DNA of 64,000 nucleotides from Diplolepis rosae (GCA_030998225.1 JAPYXD010000308.1:134001-198000), one strand, 5' to 3'; positions 10,918 through 23,022 are shown, counted from the first letter of the stretch. Notes: generated from the letters alone by a model not told the origin. Numbers and translations are program-made.

Positions 10918-11055
10918 TACGTCCGTTTTTATCTTCTCTAACATTTCCCAAATTTTGAAAAAAAAAATTTAATGTATTCTGGACGTAAACATATAGAAAC
11001 TAAACCAAGTTGTTCATATGAACTTGCTACTTTTCTCAAATACCACATACCCTTG
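10905..11055. repeat. Dispersed repeat matching the arms of the 11821-12073 element
   Basis: Segments TACGTCCGTTTTTATCTTCT, ACATTTCCCAAATTTTGAAA and TTCATATGAACTTGCTA recur, in opposite orientation, in 11835-11960. This is probably a half copy of the same palindromic MITE. Confidence 0.55.
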
Positions 11056-11664
11056 AGGAAAAATTTTCTGATGATAAATTATTCATTGGGATAACAGACA
11101 TGCAATTTATATATAATGATTAGCTTTATATAGACAGCATCACGCTCTTCAAAAATTTTCAGCTAAAATAAGTAGTAGATAATAACGTCCACAAAATAGT
11201 ATATTGGGCAACTAGGAAAAATAAATGTTTTTCCCGTATTGCATACGATTTTTTTTTCTTATTGGGGGGTCGAAATAGTATTACATACTATTTTTGATAA
11301 CAAATGCATGGAGAGCTGAACTCCGCATTCAAATAGTAGGGGGAGTGAGGTATTTATTAATTTGTTTTAATTATAACATTCACAAGACTGAAGCATTCCC
11401 AAAATGAATGTACGTAGCAGCTTGTTCGAACAGTTAAAGCGTTGACAAGCGAATTTAGTTACCAATCATCCTGTTGGATGGCGTTAGTTGTACAGTATTT
11501 AATATTATTGTCTCTTTCAAAGACAAGAGTAAAAGAGATAATAAGAGTGTAGCAAAGTACTCTTACAATATTTTTGCATCACTCAGTGTAAAAATGACTT
11601 ACTTTCTCCACTATTTGCATGCGAAAATAGTGCTGTTTCGTAACAGGGCCCCAAAATTGCATTT

Positions 11665-11745
11665 CCCGTGCGGGTATCAAAGAAAATGGATTTGTTTGCC
11701 CCGCAGTGGGCAATAAAATGCACTTCATGACACGCTAGTAAGAAA
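11665..11745. repeat. Dispersed repeat, inverted copy of 8600-8670
   Basis: GAAAATGGATTTGTTTGCCC, GCAATAAAATGCACTTCATG and ACACGCTAG correspond to the reverse complement of the copy near 8600-8670. Confidence 0.5.
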
Positions 11746-11820
11746 GTGATTATTTACATTTCGTATAAAAGGTATTTTACCCAATATTGTAATTATAACA
11801 TTCAATATTCTAATTCTTAA

Positions 11821-12073
11821 GGGCATGTGATACTTGAGAAGCATAGCAAGTTCATGTGAACAATTTGATCCAGATTCTACATGTTTGTGACCAAAATACA
11901 TTAAATTTTGTTTCTAAAATTTGAGAAATGGTATAAAAGATGAAAACGGACGTAGATCCGTCCGTTTTTAACTACTCTACAATTTCCCAAATTTCAAAAA
12001 CAAAATTTTACGTACTTTGGACATAAAACCTAAAATTAATGAAATTTACTCATTTTGAAAATATCACATGGCC
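11821..12073. mobile_element. TTAA-flanked palindromic MITE (Kolobok- or piggyBac-like)
   Basis: TTAA (11817-11820 and 12074-12077) flanks a 253-bp element. The left end is GGGCATGTGATACTTGAGAA and the right end, reversed, is GGCCATGTGATATTTTCAAA. The interior is largely self-complementary around GGACGTAGATCCGTCC (about 11948). TTAA duplication is used by piggyBac and Kolobok; the 5'-GG terminus fits Kolobok better. It has no coding capacity. Confidence 0.75.
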
Positions 12074-12473
12074 TTAATGAATTTATAAATTTTCAAGAAT
12101 TTCTGATATTTATATTGGAATATTTATGTTATGAGAGATTTACATAACCCTTGTAGAAATTTGAAAGTAGTCTTAGTTTGGTCCCATCTAGACTTTCCCG
12201 TGTTTATCTAGGCCCTACTTAGAGAATCTTTCTAGGGCCTGCATTTATTTCAATGAGGCATTTTTTGAGCACACCGAAGTCTATAATTCATTTTTACACT
12301 TCTCTCTTTATATTAAAAACCAATTTTAGCCATCATATTATATAAAAAAGTCGAAGAAACGTAATTTGTGACGTTGAAACTTGGTTCATGTCCTTTATAG
12401 TCCAAACATTATTTTGCTCAGTGATGCCAATGAGTGCTCCTAGGAAGACTCATGCGCAACGCCCGTTACACTG

Positions 12474-12560
12474 AGAGACTTTTCGTTAAAGTAAATGATA
12501 AAATTGAATGAAAGTTTAGTTTAATATTGTTTTAAAATGAGGAAAAGCCGAGGTTTTATT
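12474..12560 (+). repeat. Fragment of the TACACTGAGA(A/G)ACTTTTC repeat family
   Basis: CACTGAGAGACTTTTCGTTA and the following AAGTAAATGATAAAAT match the terminal part of the better copies at 31339-31640 (+) and 14946-15370 (-). Only the end is preserved. Confidence 0.5.
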
Positions 12561-12783
12561 ACACTTATTCATATTATGGCATCGAAATTCAATATAGTCA
12601 TAACAGTTTTTAAAACGTTTAGAAGGAAAATTAGTATTTTAAATACTAAATATTATGAATCTCCATTCGAAAACTTTAGAGTGCGGAAAAATGATATTAG
12701 GATTACTAAGATTTCGAAAAAAATTCTATAATAAGTCGAACAATGAATATTATAACCTGGGAAGCATATTTGAGAAATGCATA

Positions 12784-14339
12784 CACTGAGAAAAATATAT
12801 CTTAGTTTCTTCTTTTTTTTAAGCGAAATTCCCCTATAATTTATGGCATTTTAACCCCAGAAAATCCTTATAGAACATTTTCCTATTTTTTATCGGACTT
12901 TACTTACCATCGGAAATTGTGCTATAAAATAGGGGGCTTTTTCCGAAAAAACATCATATAATTTCCTACTCGAATGTCTAATTAATACTTTTTCAAAACA
13001 GTAAAATATCGCTGTTTTGATTCCGGAATTTTTACTGTTTTTTGTCGGACTTTTTCCCGTGACTGGAACACTAAAAAGTTCATATAAATTTGTCAGAATT
13101 TTTCCTCTTCTTTATCGGACTTTTTCGACGCAAAAAAAAAGCAAAAATTTATTTTTCCTTTTATCGATCCTTTTCTCCTTCTTCCCTCTTCTCTTTACAA
13201 CGTGTCTACCTTCATTTTTCTACTTATCATTGACAACCTGTGTGAAAGGAGAAGTTATTCAGATTTTTATTATCATGCACAATTATGAAACAATGTTAGT
13301 AATTATATTAGGAAATTTGAACATTTATGTGGTAAAGCTGAAGAAATCTGAAAATGATTCTGCTCCAAGCTGGGTTCGAACTCGCGCACTCGTGGTCCGT
13401 AGACTAGAACGTAGACCGCTGACCTGTGAAACCATTCCAACGGCACTTCGATTATTATATATAGTTTTTTTATAAAGTGAACATTATAAAAAAATGTATA
13501 CATTATGAGTATTAATAATGTAATTTTATGAAAACTGAATAAATTTACCAATTTTGTATATAGTAAACCTTATGAAAGTTTTATAAAGAACTTTTTTTTA
13601 TTAAAAGACTAAACTTTATAAAATTTTTGTATAGTTGACCTTATGAAAAGTCAGTATTTTTATGAGGATTCGTCTTGTTTATAAAAAATCGCATTTCATA
13701 AAAAGACCGGACTCTATAAAAACAATTAAAGTTGACTTCATAAAAAGTCATTAATTTTATGAAGTTTTGTGTTTTCATATAAAGTAGCGTTTTATAAAAA
13801 AAAGCAAAAATGTATAAATATTTTTTCAAGTTCACTTCTTCAAATAGATACACGTACGCATGTACGCTAAGTCACTTTGTGCGCCTAAAATACATTACTA
13901 CATTCGAGCATGACGCACGTCTGTATACACACGTACACAAGTAAACTGCTCACGTGAGCACGCCGCACACTAATGCACGGAGTCGTGTATAGTTGATGCC
14001 ATCAGTCCGAAAAAAACCAGTAAAATCTGCCTTGAACTTGAGGTTTTTATTCCGATCATTTATCGGAAATCTGACGGACCATAGAAAGTCCCATAATTTA
14101 TCGGACTTTTTTAGATTCAGTTACTGTACATATTTTCTGTAAGTAAGGTACTATTTCCGTCAAAATTTGAATAACAACTTTCCTATAAAAAAAAAGTAAA
14201 TACTTTCATTTTTTATCCTCTTATTTCACTTTCGCAATAGTATATACTTCTTTTCAACTAGCAAATTTTCCTATTGTCTACCCACTGAGGTAGACTTCCT
14301 ATAAAAAACAGGAAAAATTCAGATATATTTTTCTCAGTG
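12784..14339. mobile_element. Long TA-flanked MITE, CACTGAGAAAAATATATC ends
   Basis: The 1556-bp element starts CACTGAGAAAAATATATCT and its right end, reversed, reads CACTGAGAAAAATATATCTG. TA flanks both ends (12782-12783 and 14340-14341). The interior repeats TTTTTTATCGGACTTT-like motifs on the same strand (near 12890, 13035, 13105, 14055 and 14095), with CCGATAA complements, plus a block of TTATAAA-rich degenerate repeats at 13490-13800. A tRNA-like segment (13362-13447) is embedded. It encodes no transposase. Confidence 0.7.
13362..13447 (-). repeat. tRNA-like sequence, probable SINE head or tRNA pseudogene
   Basis: Read on the minus strand it has GGTCAGCGGTCTACG (A-box-like) and GAGTTCGAACCC (B-box-like) at near-normal spacing. 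The T-stem does not pair (GCGAG against CCAGC) and the acceptor ends do not match, so it is not a functional tRNA. Confidence 0.45.
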
Positions 14340-14577
14340 TATTATGAATATGAACTTTCCAGAAACTCAGCGACGCGCCGCAAAAATCAAAACATTCATT
14401 CTCGGTTTTTCATATAATTCGTTTCAGAATGTCGTCTGAGTGCTTCCGATGTATTCCGATTGGCTTTGTAGACTTGATCCAAGTCTGCCGAACTCAGTAG
14501 TGGCTTATAAGCGAGATTTCTTTCGGAATATGGTAAACGAGAATAGCCGAGAGAGTTTAGGCGTTAACACTAAACCT

Positions 14578-14803
14578 ACCAGAGCGGTCAAATGACCGCT
14601 TTTAACCGCCCGAAAAATAAATGTTTTTTAATTATTCAATATTTAAAGAATTTGAAAATCTTTCTGTGGAAATGTTTATTGTTTATGCTAAATTCTGTAT
14701 TAATTACAATCAACTGGAAAAGACTATAATGTTTATTTCAAAAGCGGTCATTTGACTGCCATCGGTAAAAATAGGTATATATAATATGTCGGTAGGTTTA
14801 GTG
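14578..14803. mobile_element. piggyBac-type MITE with TTAA duplication
   Basis: TTAA (14574-14577 and 14804-14807) flanks a 226-bp element with ends CACTAAACCTACC and GGTAGGTTTAGTG. The subterminal GCGGTCAAATGACCGC palindrome near the left end recurs as AGCGGTCATTTGACTGC on the right. CACTAAAC plus TTAA is a familiar insect piggyBac MITE signature. The interior holds an AAGAATTTGAAAATCTTTCT segment shared with the SINE-like repeat at 39105 and 39235. Confidence 0.85.
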
Positions 14804-14819
14804 TTAAGAATGCGTTTGG

Positions 14820-14860
14820 TTATGTAGATATAGGTAGGGTTAGAGGGTTCGAACCCAAAA
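14820..14860. repeat. Isolated B-box-like sequence
   Basis: GAGGGTTCGAACCCA near 14839-14853 is a perfect B-box core, itself a palindrome. No A box or cloverleaf is visible around it. It is probably a SINE relic or coincidence. Confidence 0.2.
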
Positions 14861-14945
14861 AGCGATTCTGAAATTTAATTCAAGCGTGTGCGATTATAAA
14901 TAGTGTATCATTGCGTACTTAAATATGTGAACATAAATAAGGTAT

Positions 14946-15370
14946 GATAATAATATTTGTGTATGTGTTTCCAGTGAAACCTCCCCTCTTCTCAGTGCCA
15001 AAGCCCCCCTTTATCTTCCTCTTGTTTTGCACACGTTAGAAACAGACTGAAGAATTCATAATCCGGAGCTGTCACTTCTGAAGGTCAAACCTTTTGGTGG
15101 AGTGAGTGTTGTTCATATAGTGGTTTTCAGAACCACAAATTCTTTGTTTCGCTTCGCAACTTTGATATAGTGAATTTCAAATTCTCGTTGGTTTTATAAC
15201 AGTCAGTAGAACATATATTCCATTTATGGAAACGAAAATATTAATTTCGTCGCTTGAAAATCACTATGTTAATTTCTGATACTTAAACCCTGTTTGCCTC
15301 ATTTTGAAACGATATCATACTAAAATATAATTCATTTTTATGATTTACTCTAACGAAAAGTCTCTCAGTG
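14946..15370 (-). mobile_element. TACACTGAGA repeat family, inverted copy
   Basis: The right end CTCAGTG (15364-15370) is followed by TA. Reading inward on the minus strand, the sequence matches the 31339-31640 copy: AGTAAATCATAAAAATGAAT, ATATCGTTTCAAAATGAGGC and, at the far end, CTGAGAAGAGGGGAGGTTTC. It has no coding capacity. The inner boundary near 14946 is where the similarity to the other copy stops. Confidence 0.6.
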
Positions 15371-16194
15371 TACAGAATGAAATGAGAATGATATATTATA
15401 TTTTTTTATTTTATTTCACAGCAAGCTTGGCGTGTGTGCCTTCTGAGGGTTACTTATTAGTATTACTGCTTTTGGTTCGACTTGACACCAAAAGTAAATT
15501 TTTTTGCTTAGATCGCTTCATTTTACTTTGGTTCTTGTCAAAGCCTTAAGTTTTGGAAAAAAGTTCAATTGCTAAGCATGGTGTTTTTCGAAAAAGTTGT
15601 CAAAAATCACAAGTGTGGAGACTGTTGGTTTTAAGTGCATTCTAATGCAAAAACTGTTCTCACCAAAAACAAATCGGGTTTTTTTTATTTTTTTTTTATT
15701 TTTTTTTTGCTCGACATATTTTTATGGAAGAATCTACACCGCACGCTAAAAAAGCATTCATTAAATCCTGACGCATTTGCTGAATTTCGGGCTGCTTGAC
15801 ATTTCATTCATAAAAAAGGAAAATATTTTCGGAATATCGTAAAAAAACTTTCTGATTTGGGCGAAAGTTAAAAAAAATAAAATAGTTTCTTAAAATCCGA
15901 ACGGCACTATCGGAAATTCTGAGAAAGAATGGTCGTTATTAACATTCTTTTGCATAAATAATTATTTTTAGAAAATTTAACATATATTTTATGATATATT
16001 GTTACATCATATTTTTTATATTATTATTTATGTTGAATTTATTAATTATAATAGATAAAAGTGATTTGAGTTAATTAAAGTCATTAATTTAATTTAATGA
16101 CCTTGAGTTAATTTAAGTTAATGTTAGTAAATTTATAAAAAATTAATGATTGAAAATGTAAAAAGTGTTCCCCTATAATAAATGCAAACACATG
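15371..16194. other. No gene; low-complexity T runs
   Basis: A T-rich tract of about 40 bases sits at 15680-15710, and a small palindrome (TTAATTAAAGTCATTAATTT and its complement) at about 16070-16115. Nothing else is recognisable. Confidence 0.5.
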
Positions 16195-16335
16195 TATTAA
16201 AGAATACCGACGTATCCTATCTGATACGCGACTAATGATCCTCCAATAATGTAGGCTGTGGCAAAAATTTCAAACTCAACTAGTAGACAGTGGCAGAAAT
16301 TTCAAACTCAACTAATTAATTTGAAATAATTTTAA
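16195..16335 (-). repeat. SINE-like dispersed repeat, inverted copy with duplicated end
   Basis: On the minus strand it carries AGTTTGAAATTTCTGCCACT, ACATTATTGGAGGATCATTA and GTCGCGTATCAGATAGGATA. The same order is found at 20087-20226, 31650-31810 and 38948-39100. The GAGTTTGAAATTT.TGCCAC end is present twice in a row (16268-16300 and 16303-16325). Confidence 0.7.
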
Positions 16336-16351
16336 TAATATTAAAATATAA

Positions 16352-17536
16352 GGGCCATTTCATGGGAGATTTACAGTCAACATTTTTTTTTTCGACGAAA
16401 CATTTTTTTTGCCCTTTTACTTCCAAAATAATCGACACTTATTTTTTTTTTTCAATTTGATACTTGAAAATTTCGAGATATAATTTTTTTAAGTTTGGCA
16501 CTCGGTAAACATTTTTTTTTCCAACAGCTCACTGTAAAAGCAGTTTTGAATATAAAATGTAACCCTTGCACTTGAAATGCGCGAAAGAGTACAAGCTTTC
16601 AAAAAAGTTATAGCACACATTTCGTTGTTTTTTTTTGTAATAACAATATAGTACATTTTTATAAACAATTGAATTTTTTTTTAATTTGGAACTAATTTTT
16701 TTCCGATTTTTTTGTTTCTAAATCTTTGTTGAAGTTTTTTCGATATGCAGGCAAAATTTCGGAATGGAAAAATGAAAACTGTAGGTGTGATTAATGTATA
16801 AAATTTGTCCCGCGCGTTGCAACGAGCGTGCTCGCACGCTGCAACTACGCTTAAGCTTGATTAGGCATGCTCGGACTCGAAGCACGTGTGGCAGTGAATG
16901 CAGTGACCGCTGTTTTAGTTTTCTGTGAATGTTCCTCAAGTGTTCACCTATTTCAAATTAATACAGAAATGCCAAGCTCTCGATTTAAACATGTCACTGC
17001 CACACGTGCTTCGAGTCCGAGCATGCCTAATCAAGCTTAAGCGTAGTTGCAGCGTGCGAGCACGCTCGTTGCAACGCGCGGGACAAATTTTATACATTAA
17101 TCACACCTACAGTTTTCATTTTTCCATTCCGAAATTTTGCCTGCAAATCGAAAAAACTTCAACAAAGATTTAGAAACAAAAAAATCGGAAAAAATTAGTT
17201 CTAAATTAAAACAAAATTCAATTGTTTACAAAAATGTACTATATTGTTATTACAAAAAAACAACGAAATGTGTGCTATAACTTTTTTGAAAGCTTGTACT
17301 CTTTCGCGCATTTCAAGTACAAGGGTTACATTTTATATTCAAAACTGCTTTTACAGTGAGCTGTTGGAAAAAAAAAAATTTTCCCGAGTGCCAAACTTAA
17401 AAAAATTATATCTCGAAATTTTCAAGTATCAAATTGAAAAAAAAAATAAGTGTCGATTATTTTGGAAGTAAAAGGGCAAAAAAAATGTTTCGTCGAAAAA
17501 AAAAATGTTAACTGTAAATCTCCCATGAAATGACCC
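16352..17536. mobile_element. 1.2-kb snap-back (foldback) element with arms of about 550 bp
   Basis: The left arm 16352-16904 begins GGGCCATTTCATGGGAGATT. The right arm 16992-17536 is its reverse complement, ending CCATGAAATGACCC. The arms differ by few substitutions and short poly-A/T length changes, including a GC-rich inner part with GCACGCTCGTTGCAACGCGC. The spacer is about 90 bp. ATAA occurs directly outside both ends (16348-16351 and 17537-17540), a possible 4-bp target duplication. The two similar 70-80-codon frames on opposite strands are a by-product of the palindrome, not genes. Confidence 0.85.
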
Positions 17537-17571
17537 ATAAATAATAATTTAAATAATAAGAAATTCATTTA

Positions 17572-17821
17572 TAGATTTTAAAGAAGAATAAATTCATCAA
17601 TCCGATCAGTTTTTTGTTGATTTTATTTAAATGCTCGAGAGTTTTTCATATAAGAAAGAATTAATATATAAAAGAATTTGTTATCATTATTATCTTTATT
17701 GTAAATTTACTTTTTTAGCTCTTGAAAAGGACTCAATACTAGAGTCGAAAGCTCGAGAAATTAAATATAAAATCTACAAAAAACTGATCGGATTGATGAA
17801 TTTATTCTTCTTTAAAATCTA
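17572..17821. repeat. 250-bp inverted-repeat MITE
   Basis: The left arm, TAGATTTTAAAGAAGAATAA then ATTCATCAATCCGATCAGTT, returns as the reverse complement at 17758-17821. The arms are about 62 bp around a loop of about 125 bp. No target duplication is clear. Confidence 0.75.
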
Positions 17822-20015
17822 CAAAATCTACCGATCGTAATCATTATTTTGGAGTTGTAAACTTTCAAAAATCTAATTTTTTTCAAAGTTGTGTCCTTGT
17901 GAAGTAGTCTTACAATAAAATATCTAGCAGATGAATGAAAATCGATCAATTTTCGCGTTACAATAAAATGAACAATCCTCTAGCTTCACTAGGTGAAGAG
18001 TTGTAGCCTCAAGATCTGTACCCCTTTTATATATGTAACCTGTCACGAGGAAAGGGATCTAAGACTGCAAGGCAAGATTTTACGGGGCAAGCGTTTGAAT
18101 GTGAAGTTGAAAACGAAGAACTGGAATGTGAGGGGTAGGTCCAGAAAATCTGACCCTCCACTTACCACTACAATCGACGGGATGGCCGTATTCATGTTTC
18201 GAACACGATATTCTTTTTACTTTTAATCTAAGCAGAATATCATATACTTCTTTTTATCACCTAGCAATAGCATTGTAGATCTACCCTGAAACAACTTACT
18301 TAGAAAAAATTTAGCCCTCGCCATTTTCTCCTAACAATAAGTCTAAAATGATCAACTTCAATAAGTCATAGTTAGAGGTTTAGTATATCTAAACTTCTAA
18401 ACAAAAATCTTTGTCCACCCAAAGCCACCCATAAATTTTCTTACATTATTTTTATTAAATTTTAATAATATACTTACATTATTGAAATTTCTTCCGTGGT
18501 CAAATGAATTTAAATATCACAGTCGTCTTTGGAATCTGAAAAAAGAATATACGAAAAAAATTCTGGAGAAATTTCTGAATATTCTACTGAAAATAAGAAA
18601 TATTTTTTTCCTTATAAGTTTTTCTGTATCTTTTGTATTTCCAGAGATAATATATCTTGAAAATAAAGGCCATTTTTCAACAAAAATGCTCATAATTGCA
18701 ATAAATTTGAATCCAATTTTGTTTTTCTATGAGTGCTTTCGAAAGAGTTCAAAAAATAAAGTTCTCTGATCAGTCTCAAACTTTCACAAAGTTTAGTCCT
18801 ATTAAATAGTATTGTACTTAACTCAAAAGATATTAAGAGCGTAGTCTCATGTGACGACTTCAAAAAATCGATTTTTTTTGTTACATATTTTGAAAGTAAA
18901 ATATATTGAAAAAAAGATATATATATATATTGGTGTAAGTATAAATTGTTTACGAAAAATCTGTTCTGAAAACTTTAAACGCATTTTTCTCAAAACATCA
19001 TTTTCTCAAACGGTCATGGGGCTAGCGAAAAATCTATCCAACCGATTTGGCTAAAATTTTGACACAATATTCTACACACTAATAGCTCTCGTTGCTACTA
19101 GAATCACTTAATTTTAATAATAATTTCTTATTTTTTCAAAACAATTTTTAACAAAACAAAAATCACGATTTTTGAATTTTTTTTACAGTCAGACATTTTG
19201 TTATTTACTAATAGAAATGTTTAAATCTGCTATCTACGAGAGCGACATACCTGCAAAACAATAATCTTTTTGAATTTTGTGCTTCAGATAACCCAAACTG
19301 CCGTAATCGCCATGACCAGTCACCCTGCCTTTTGTTTAGATGCCCACTTTGACCGTAAAAAAGAGTCACAAAACATTGTAAAATAAACTACAAATTTTTT
19401 TTAATACAATATAAGACGTCAATAAAAACATATAAAAAAGTGGAATAATTGCATTTTATTATCTTGTAAAAAAAAAACTACAGAAATAAACTTCAAATTT
19501 AAACATTTACATGAGACTACCTTCTTAATTAGTTTGGTCAAAAACTCGCCGACGTGAAAGGGGGTTTAATTTTTGGATCTCGTGCAAATAACCTCTATTT
19601 CAGATGTAGATAATTATTTTCCGATGGGATGAAAAAAATTTTGATCCACATGATTTCAATAGATCTTTTTACAATCAGTCAAATGGAATCAAAAACAAAG
19701 TTCGAAATCCAAAATTTACGCTTCATTTTTCAAAATTAAAAATGTTTGTGACTTTTTTTTGAAGTCCGACACTTTTTTTCTTATTTTTTTGGCCTCAGAA
19801 TGAACTTTGCAATGTCTACATTAAGATCATTGAATAGCAAAATGTGTAATTCAATTTGATGATCACAGTATATGCAATATTTTGGTTTTCTATTTTTTTT
19901 TTTTTTTGCTTCTGAATTATGTAATATAATGTATTTATATCTAATTTTCATTTCAAACTCAAGCGAGAGTTCTATTGATAACATAACACAATATTTGACA
20001 TGATAAATTATCTTG
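17822..20015. other. No gene identified
   Basis: The sequence is AT-rich. A frame at 17993-18226 (MKSCSLKICTPFIYVTCHEE) has slightly higher GC but no family I recognise. 18850-19200 is generic dispersed-repeat-like sequence. Confidence 0.4.
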
Positions 20016-20017
20016 GG

Positions 20018-20046
<29 letters not shown>
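20016..20046. repeat. (TA)n microsatellite
   Basis: This is an uninterrupted AT dinucleotide run of about 28 bases, adjoining the SINE-like copy that starts at 20087. Confidence 0.9.
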
Positions 20047-20048
<2 letters not shown>

Positions 20049-20086
20049 ATATATTTGTGTACAATTTTATTATAATATTATTATTA

Positions 20087-20226
20087 AATCAATTAGTTGA
20101 GTTTGAAATTTCTGCCACTGCCTACATTATCGGAGAATCACTAGTCGCGTATCAGATAGGATACGTTTCCGACAGGTGTCCTCCTAGACAATTTCAAACT
20201 CTTATATCGCAAGTAAATGCAAATTA
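20087..20226 (+). repeat. SINE-like dispersed repeat copy
   Basis: The copy reads TTAGTTGAGTTTGAAATTTC, TGCCACTGCCTACATTATCG, GAGAATCACTAGTCGCGTAT and CAGATAGGATACGTTTCCGA, then GACAATTTCAAACTCTTATA. It is nearly identical to 38948-39080. GTCGCGTATCAGA resembles the D-arm/anticodon-stem part of a tRNA, suggesting a tRNA-derived SINE. Confidence 0.7.
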
Positions 20227-21826
20227 AATTCAAAATTTAAAGGAATTAAAATCTTTATTAAATATATTAAAAATATAATAATATAATAACAAAAAAATTT
20301 CATCTCAAAGGAAACTAGTTATGCACATCGGAAATAGAGGATATTTGCACGAGGTCTAAAAATTTGTTGTGTGAAGTACTATTTGATAAGACTAAACTTT
20401 GTGCAATTTTGAGACCGATCGGAGAAGTTCATTTTTTAAAGTGGTCACACTTGTTGAATAATTTCTACTATCACTCGTTTTTGGAATATTCTTGACTGAA
20501 ATTATTAGTCTTAAAGGCACATAGTTTTTCCTCAATAATAGTGCTTTTAAGCATAAAAATCCGGGATTTTGGAAAGCTTTAGTAAACATTGACGATTTTA
20601 TGAACTGAAAGTAGGAGAATTTAAAGAACAGTTGAATAATAAATAATGAAACTGTTGGTCAAATTAAACCTACAGTTGACTAAAATATGAAATGTAATGG
20701 AATATAGAATAATAAAAACATACTAGGATATACTCCACGGCACATAAATGAATCATCGACGACACCTGAAATTTTAAGCGACAGTTGACGAAAACGTGAG
20801 ATAGGGGCAGGGAGGCTTTGACGCAGTTTTAATAAAAAAAATACTTCTTCCAGAATTCACTATCTAAACGATTGTTTAGATTCTATACTTATATATAGAC
20901 AAACAGGATGTCGACTCAGTTTGGGTTTCAAGGTTTCATAAGTTTCAAGGTCTTGAGTATATTAATTCTATACGCTTACATAAACCTAACTAATACAAGT
21001 TAATAATACGCCGCAATGTATAAGATATATCGCTCGCTTCACGCTGACAAGTAAAATTCGAACTCTCGGTATATACTGATTAGGAGCATGTATCACCGCC
21101 TGTGAGAGAATATTAGTGCCGGCCTCAAAATTCCTGTGCCCTAAAGTCTGCCACTGAAGGATCAAGAATTTCAAATAAAATAGATATAACCTGAAATTCA
21201 GTAATGGGCAACGCAGCTTTCAAAATTATGTGAAAAGGATAAATTGTACTTACGTAGTATTTCGTAGACCAATTATTGACTTCTCCTATTCGCCTTCGAA
21301 ACACTATTTCTTTTTCCACACACTATTACATTTAATACGTAATATCGACGCGTTGATAATGGATCACATGGTTCTCAAATCTTGCCGGGCAGGAATGTGC
21401 CTGGTATTTAAAGGGCCCTTGCGTATATATGTTGATTGCTTACTTAACCTTATTTCTATTTCGACAATTTACAACCAATATTTTTTGTTAGATATAAATA
21501 GCTAATATGGGTCATCACTACATGCATTTTTTAAATATTTCATGAATTCTGAAATATTATACAGTGATACGGGGTACTTATGTTTTGCGTTCGATCCTAG
21601 GCATAGAGGCGTGCCTGTGGACTCTCGTTTTACTCAACTCTTGAGATTTTTAAAAAACTGTTTTTTTCACAAATAAATTTTCTCCGTGTACGGTTTATTA
21701 AAATTTTATTATTGATAATAATCAATGTGATATAAGAAACGTTAAACTTGATTGAACTTGAATAAATCTTATCTAACCCCTTTAGTTTATGCGATACAAA
21801 TTTTTAGAAATTAGGTGTTTCAAGCA
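20227..21826. other. No gene identified
   Basis: Short minus-strand frames at 20986-21319 show no recognisable domain. An 'AATTTTCTCCGTGTA' end-like motif lies at 21678-21692, a possible terminus of another CAC(G)GAGAAAA element whose partner end I could not find. Confidence 0.4.
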
Positions 21827-21834
21827 TAGAGATA

Positions 21835-22053
21835 TTACAAATAGAGGAGACAAGCCAGCCTGAAACCTGTCAGCTCGGGTGAGAGAGAGTGAAATAGAGG
21901 ATTGGGCTGTCTCTCTCTAACGCGGTACGCGTAGACAAAGACAGAAAAAACCTCCCATCGTCTCTCTCTTTCGCTCTCACCGAGTTTGCAGACTGACGTT
22001 GCCACTTACAGAGCGGCCTATGGCTTCTCTCCTCTATCTGTAATATCTCTATG
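21835..22053. mobile_element. hAT MITE with 8-bp target duplication GTTTCAAG
   Basis: GTTTCAAG lies at 21827-21834 and again at 22054-22061. The element begins CATAGAGATATTACAAATAG and its right end, reversed, begins CATAGAGATATTACAGATAG. The 8-bp duplication and 27-bp TIR point to the hAT superfamily. The interior carries GAGAGAGAGT/CTCTCTCT tracts on both sides of a GC-rich centre. At 219 bp it has no coding capacity. Confidence 0.88.
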
Positions 22054-22199
22054 GTTTCAAGATGTTTTCATTTCCAATGTTTGAATTGATTCTTCATACA
22101 ATAAAATACTTTCTTATGAAATATGGGAAAATGTATTGTAGGGGAGAGTGGCCATCTCTGTAGACAGTGGGTCTTTTCATTAATTTTAAAAACGGGTCT

Positions 22200-22640
22200 G
22201 AAAGAAATTCGTTTCGAACTTTAAGATTGAATACCATTCATAAAAACACGGACTTATTCTAAAAAATTAAGCCACCTCAATCTATTAATAAAAGAAAGAA
22301 AGAAAAAAGGCTCAAAGTATTTGAACCCAATATTTTTAATATTAAAAAATTCTATTTTTTAAACAAAATATGTGAGATACGAAAGAACGTTGAGATGGAA
22401 AATTATTTACTTAAATGAGGTCTACAAATTCTCATTAGGACATTTTTCGAACTGATGTATATTTTATGTTTTGATTTCAAAAAACGCTATTTAAAATCAA
22501 AAATTCAATTTTATAAAGAAAATATGTAAGATGCAAAAAAAGCGTTGAAATGCAAAATCCTTTGCTTCAATAAAGTCTACGATTTTTATTCCTTTTCAAG
22601 ATATTTGAAAGAATATAAATTATTTTAATCATGTAATTTA
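22200..22640. repeat. Diverged copy of the 152-bp-unit dispersed repeat
   Basis: It contains AACAAAATATGTGAGATACG, ATTCTCATTAGGACATTTTT and a second degenerate unit with GAAAATATGTAAGATGC. It corresponds, inverted or diverged, to 50880-51420 and 54735-55350. Confidence 0.5.
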
Positions 22641-23022
22641 TTAGAAAGTTACAGAAATGTTTACAGAAAATCGATATCGAAGCGCGAGTAGTATGATGAG
22701 AAAGTATGAATTTAATAAAGAATCAAAATTCCCAACCGACCAAATTTGAACCAAAAGGTCGATTGGGAGTTTTGATAGATTGTTGATGTTTTTTGGTCGT
22801 TAATTTGGGTATCGGGTTTATGAAAGTATAGACTCGGATTTGTTTAGTAAAGAAATAATTCGATTTGTATAGAATGATACGGTACATAAAAAAGTATGAC
22901 GGATAATACAATATAATGGCCATATCATGTAGAAATCAACATTTTTTAGATAAATGAAATCCAAGCAGTGTGTTTTGAGTATATTTCCCCTCAAAATGCA
23001 AGCAAGCAAGCATTTCATTCTA

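Noticed and set aside
13362..13447. A functional tRNA gene
   Set aside because: It has A- and B-box-like motifs but the T-stem and acceptor stem do not pair.
16718..17173. Two similar 73-82-codon ORFs on opposite strands
   Set aside because: They are the same sequence read from the two arms of the 1.2-kb snap-back; the composition is not protein-like.
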